The notes under the pieces were generated by a model. It worked only from the letters and a program-made list of their open reading frames with translations. It did no database searches and was not told where the DNA came from. A program made the position numbers and the translations under genes. From Catellatospora sichuanensis (GTDB lineage: Bacteria; Actinomycetota; Actinomycetes; Mycobacteriales; Micromonosporaceae), in contig NZ_VIQO01000002.1 of the NCBI RefSeq assembly GCF_007483665.1, forward strand, positions 186,001 to 250,000: a stretch of 64,000 nucleotides of DNA, given 5' to 3'. Of the stretch, positions 61,005-64,000 are shown one piece after another. Within the stretch, counting starts at the first letter, position 1. Each line of letters starts with the position of its first letter.

Positions 61005-62314
61005 CGGATCACCTCCGCGTGACCGAGGTTGACGTCGAGTTCGAGGTGCAGCTTGCCGGGGCCCGGCTTGCCGTCGTCGCCGAGGCTGGTCTGGGTGTCG
61101 CGCTGCCCGGCCCCGCTGATGCTGCGGCCGAAGACGTCGGCGTCGGCGAGGTTGACCTTGGTGACGACGGTGACGTCGACGTCCGGCGGCAGGATGACCT
61201 TCAGGCCGCCACCGGTGATCTGCGCGGTCACCTGCACGTCCTTGCCGGTCAGGTCGAGCCCGGTCAGGTCGAGGGTGGCTTCGCCGAAGCGGTGCTCGTA
61301 CCGGTCGTGCAGCTCGTCCATCGTGGTGGGCATCCAGGTGACGCTGCCGGCCTGGGTGCGCTCGCGGCTCCAGTCGCTGCCCGCGGCGACCATCGGCAGC
61401 ACCAGGGCGAGCACGATGCCGATCAGGATGTAGCCGCGGGCCCGGCCGAACCAGGCGCCGATGACCAGTCCGAGACCCACCACGGCCAGCGCGGTCGCCA
61501 CGTAGATGCTGCCCGGCACGGAGCGGCCGGTCATGTCGACCATGGCCAGGCCGCCGAGCGTGACCATGGCCAGCCCGAAGATCAGCCGGCCGAGCCGGGA
61601 CGGCTCCCGCTTCACCTTGAGCGGTTTGAGCGGGGGCGGCGGGGGCGGCGGCGCGGCGGGTGCGTACGGCCCGTGCGGGGCGAACGGGGGCCGGTAACCG
61701 GTGGGCTCCCCCGGCGGCACGGGCACGGTCACCGCGGAGGGCACGGGTGCGGCGGCCGGCACGGTGACCGGTGCCGCCGCGTAGTCCGGGGGCAGGTAGG
61801 TCGCGCCGGGCCGGCTGCGCGGCGGCTGGCCGCCGGTCGTGTTGCGGCTCACCACGAGCGCAGCGATGACCAGCCCGATCGCGGCGATGACGGCAACCTC
61901 GAAGCTGTCGGTGACCGCGCCGATCATGATCACCGTGAGTACGCCGATCACCAGCGTCAGCGTGGACGAGGTGCCCGAGTAGCCGCGGCCGAACAGCGCC
62001 TCGACCGGCGACGAGGAGTCGCCCTCAGCCGGGGTGAGCAGCCAGGCCGCCAGGTAGATGACGATGCCCACACCGAACACGGCGAGCACGCCGATCAGTA
62101 CCCGCCACAGCAGCGGGTCGGTCTTGGTGGCGCGGCCCAGCGCGCCGCACACGCCGGCCAGGTACCGGCCGTGCCGCGGCCGGATCAGGCCGTACGGCGC
62201 CGCCCAGGAGACATAGGGGGAGGATTCGCCCGGGGGAGGGGGTGGAGCCTGCGCCGCGGGCGGAGCCTCCGCGGAGGGCGCCGCGCCGGGGGGCGTCGGG
62301 GTCTCATCGCTCAT
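61001..62314 (-). CDS. PspC-domain membrane protein with LiaF-like C-terminus
   Basis: A 437-aa protein. A Pro/Ala-rich N-terminus leads to a PspC domain (RHGRYLAGVCGALGRATKTD, about 48-95), then two more helices near 115-155 and a long Pro-rich linker. Further helices (about 245-310) precede a C-terminal beta domain (DLTGKDVQVTAQITGGGLKV, ILPPDVDVTVV) like the LiaF / cell-wall-active-antibiotic-response domain. Such proteins repress a partner histidine kinase. The divergent gene at 62451 is exactly such a kinase, with its own PspC domain. Start ATG 62314. Confidence 0.87.
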   Translation of the reverse strand: MSDETPTPPGAAPSAEAPPAAQAPPPPPGESSPYVSWAAPYGLIRPRHGRYLAGVCGALGRATKTDPLLWRVLIGVLAVFGVGIVIYLAAWLLTPAEGDSSSPVEALFGRGYSGTSSTLTLVIGVLTVIMIGAVTDSFEVAVIAAIGLVIAALVVSRNTTGGQPPRSRPGATYLPPDYAAAPVTVPAAAPVPSAVTVPVPPGEPTGYRPPFAPHGPYAPAAPPPPPPPLKPLKVKREPSRLGRLIFGLAMVTLGGLAMVDMTGRSVPGSIYVATALAVVGLGLVIGAWFGRARGYILIGIVLALVLPMVAAGSDWSRERTQAGSVTWMPTTMDELHDRYEHRFGEATLDLTGLDLTGKDVQVTAQITGGGLKVILPPDVDVTVVTKVNLADADVFGRSISGAGQRDTQTSLGDDGKPGPGKLHLELDVNLGHAEVIR

Positions 62315-62450
62315 GCTGTCGATAGTCCCGCTGAGCTGGCCTGACCTGCCTCAGGCGGCGACCCTGAGCGGACCCTGAGAATGTGTGGCGGCCCATCTCC
62401 GGGGCCTCACCCGTGGGCGATGGCATCCACCTCGTGAAACCATCGACCCT

Positions 62451-63698
62451 GTGCAGCCCTCCGTGCCCGACTTCCCCCGCCTGACCCGCTCCCGTTCCGA
62501 CCGCCTGGTCGCCGGGGTGGCCGGGGGCATCGCCGCGAACGTACGGCTGTCACCCACGCTGATCCGGATCGCCTTCGTGCTGCTGCTGCCGATCAACGGC
62601 CTGGGCGCGCTGCTGTACGCCGCCTTCTGGGCCGTGCTGCCCGCCGGGCCGGGGGAGACCCGGCCCCGCTCGCTGCTGCGGCTGGCCCCCTTCGTGCTGG
62701 CCGGGCTGGCGCTGATGACGATCAGCACGCTGATCAACCACAACGGCGGCATCGGGATGACCGTCGGCTGGCTGGTCGCCCTGGTCGCGGTCGGCGCGGG
62801 CATCATCTGGCACCAGAGCGACCCGGACCGCCGCCAGCGCTGGTCCGACGAGTCGCCGTCGGCGCCCTGGCTGGCCGCCCTCTCCGACGGGGACCGCAGG
62901 ATCTACCTGCTGCGTTTCCTGGCCGGCGGGGTGCTGGTCGCGGTGGGCATCCTCGGGCTGGTCTTCCTCTACTCCCCGGTCGCCAACGTCTCCTGGGCGG
63001 ACATGTGGCGGGCGATCGCGTTCGCGCTGGTGGCGCTCGCCGGGGTGGGCCTGGTGGCGGCGCCCGTGCTGTGGCGCACGCTGACCGCGCTGCGTGCCGA
63101 GCGCGAGGGCCGCATCCGCGAGCAGGAACGCGCGGAACTGGCCGCGATGGTGCACGACCAGGTGCTGCACACGCTCGCGCTGATCCAGCGCAACGCGGGC
63201 GACCCGGCGGCGGTGCAGCGCATCGCCCGCGGCCAGGAGCGCAGCCTGCGCAACTGGCTCTACCAGCCAACCGGTTCGCCGACCGAGCACTTCGCCGCGG
63301 CGCTCCAGCAGGCGGCCGCGGAGGTGGAGGACACCTACGGCATCGCGGTGGAGGCGGTGGTGGTGGGTGACCGCATGGTGGACGACAAGGTTTCCGCGAT
63401 CGTGGCCGCGGCGCGCGAGGCCCTGGTCAACGCGGCCCGCCACGCCAAGGTCAAGACCGTGTCGTTGTACGCCGAGGCGGAGCCGACCATGCTGAGCGTG
63501 TTCGTCCGCGACCGCGGCACCGGGTTCGACCTCAACGGCGTCGAGGAGCGGCGGCACGGCGTCCGTGGTTCGATCATCGGGCGCATGTCGCGGCACGGCG
63601 GCCAGGCGGAGATCCGCAGCGAGGTCGGCGAGGGCACCGAGGTCAGGCTGACCATGGCGGTCACCTCGCCGAAGGAGCCGAAGGAGACGCCGGCATGA
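62451..63698 (+). CDS. PspC-domain sensor histidine kinase
   Basis: A 415-aa membrane kinase. The N-terminal PspC domain (SRSDRLVAGVAGGIAANVRL, about residues 14-70) and four to five membrane helices to about 205 precede a HisKA_3-type dimerisation helix with the phosphoacceptor His near 235 (MVHDQVLHTLALIQ). The HATPase domain has N-box AREALVNAARHAK and G-box RDRGTGFDLNGVEERRHG. It likely pairs with a LuxR-type regulator encoded beyond the window, and with the LiaF-like repressor upstream. The GTG at 62451 gives the conserved start; longer frames are non-coding. Its stop opens the mini-ORF chain. Confidence 0.9.
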   Translation: MQPSVPDFPRLTRSRSDRLVAGVAGGIAANVRLSPTLIRIAFVLLLPINGLGALLYAAFWAVLPAGPGETRPRSLLRLAPFVLAGLALMTISTLINHNGGIGMTVGWLVALVAVGAGIIWHQSDPDRRQRWSDESPSAPWLAALSDGDRRIYLLRFLAGGVLVAVGILGLVFLYSPVANVSWADMWRAIAFALVALAGVGLVAAPVLWRTLTALRAEREGRIREQERAELAAMVHDQVLHTLALIQRNAGDPAAVQRIARGQERSLRNWLYQPTGSPTEHFAAALQQAAAEVEDTYGIAVEAVVVGDRMVDDKVSAIVAAAREALVNAARHAKVKTVSLYAEAEPTMLSVFVRDRGTGFDLNGVEERRHGVRGSIIGRMSRHGGQAEIRSEVGEGTEVRLTMAVTSPKEPKETPA

Positions 63699-63760
63699 GC
63701 GGGCGGCGGCAGGCACGACAGGCATCGGGCATGGGCGAGCGCAGCGAGGAGCGGTCATGA
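63695..63760 (+). CDS. Coupled mini-ORF 0 after the kinase (21 aa)
   Basis: The ATG overlaps the kinase stop (ATGA) and the frame of 22 codons stops in another ATGA at 63757. It starts MSGRRQARQ and ends GERSEERS, a divergent first member of the repeat chain that follows. Translation is inferred from the overlaps only. Confidence 0.35.
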   Translation: MSGRRQARQASGMGERSEERS

Positions 63761-64000
63761 GCGAGCGCAGCGAGGCAATCGTGTGGCACGGGTTGGCTCA
63801 GGCATGTGACGAGCGCAGCGAGGAGCAGGCATGAGCGAGCGCAGCGAGGGAATCGTGTGGCACGGGTTGGCTCAGGCATGTGACGAGCGCAGCGAGGAGC
63901 GGGCATGAGTGAGCGCAGCGAGGGAATCGTGTGGCACGGGTTGGCTCAGGCATGTGACGAGCGCAGCGAGGAGCGGGCATGAGCGAGCGCAGCGAGGCAG
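63757..64000 (+). repeat. 74-bp tandem array of ATGA-coupled 25-aa mini-ORFs
   Basis: Three full units start at ATG 63757, 63831 and 63905, and a fourth at 63979 runs off the window. Each unit is exactly 74 bp and nearly identical. Each encodes 25 residues beginning MSERSE and ending ACDERSEE(Q/R)A. Each stop overlaps the next start (ATGA), and GCGAGGAGCGGGC sits before each start. The array joins the kinase gene to whatever gene follows the window, presumably its response regulator. Confidence 0.92.

Noticed and set aside
63757-64000. CRISPR array
   Set aside because: Repeats are contiguous 74-bp units without unique spacers, and no cas genes are present.

Overview
The window is chromosomal DNA of a high-GC actinobacterium. 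GTG starts are frequent, ATGA/GTGA gene overlaps are common, and it carries a WhiB regulator, a BldM-like regulator, GuaB3, HrcA/CIRCE-controlled groESL and actinobacterial TTGTCCACA-type DnaA boxes. Gene content and the abundant 'GAGCGCAGCGAG' leader repeats suggest the Micromonosporaceae. This placement is inferred from gene order and style, not from a database search. No rRNA, tRNA, CRISPR array, prophage or insertion-sequence transposase was seen.

Layout. 1-7258: a nitrogen-assimilation block (FAD oxidoreductase and nitrate reductase in one operon, plus the NarK transporter), interrupted by two toxin-antitoxin pairs, one with a frameshifted antitoxin, and a MarR/nitroreductase pair. 7409-12847: ribosomal proteins L13 and S9, then glmM and glmS, with an MmpS-like protein between them. 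12987-18880: a type VII-secretion-like pair, a DnaA-box cluster, an amidohydrolase, acpS and nnrD. 18963-20078: a DUF559 endonuclease-like gene bracketed by two copies of a 62-nt double palindrome. 20145-25451: tsaE, a lipase-like hydrolase and alr on the minus strand, facing tsaB-rimI-tsaD on the plus strand. 25478-38510: an accessory stretch with PhoD phosphatase, a HAD hydrolase, a heterodimeric ABC exporter, a DNA adenine methylase, a xylFGH-type sugar ABC operon with its ROK regulator, and a YbaK deacylase. 38703-46994: a THUMP-like methyltransferase, groES-groEL, a Mo-oxidoreductase, whiD/whiB3, bldM-like and DUF5319. 47180-55713: guaB, guaB3, an M1 peptidase, choD, a secreted metalloprotease-like protein and guaA. 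55878-64000: two paralogous double-NUDIX proteins, pssA facing psd, and a PspC/LiaF-like envelope-stress locus ending in a tandem array of tiny coupled ORFs.

The housekeeping backbone (rplM-rpsI-glmM-glmS-acpS-nnrD-alr-tsaEBD-groESL-whiB-guaB-guaB3-choD-guaA) follows the order I recall from Mycobacterium and Streptomyces. The nitrate, xylose, methylase and ABC genes are therefore best read as lineage-specific additions.

The most interesting signals are non-coding or near-coding. First, short ORFs fill the gaps between operon genes and overlap both neighbours by four bases; several carry a DERSEE-like ending, and one is expanded into a 74-bp tandem array. Second, there is a family of three 62-nt elements, each two 21-nt palindromes at a fixed 20-nt spacing, two of which bracket the endonuclease gene. 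Third, a 59-nt hairpin occurs twice with compensatory base changes. Fourth, five DnaA boxes lie within 86 bp, far from dnaA.
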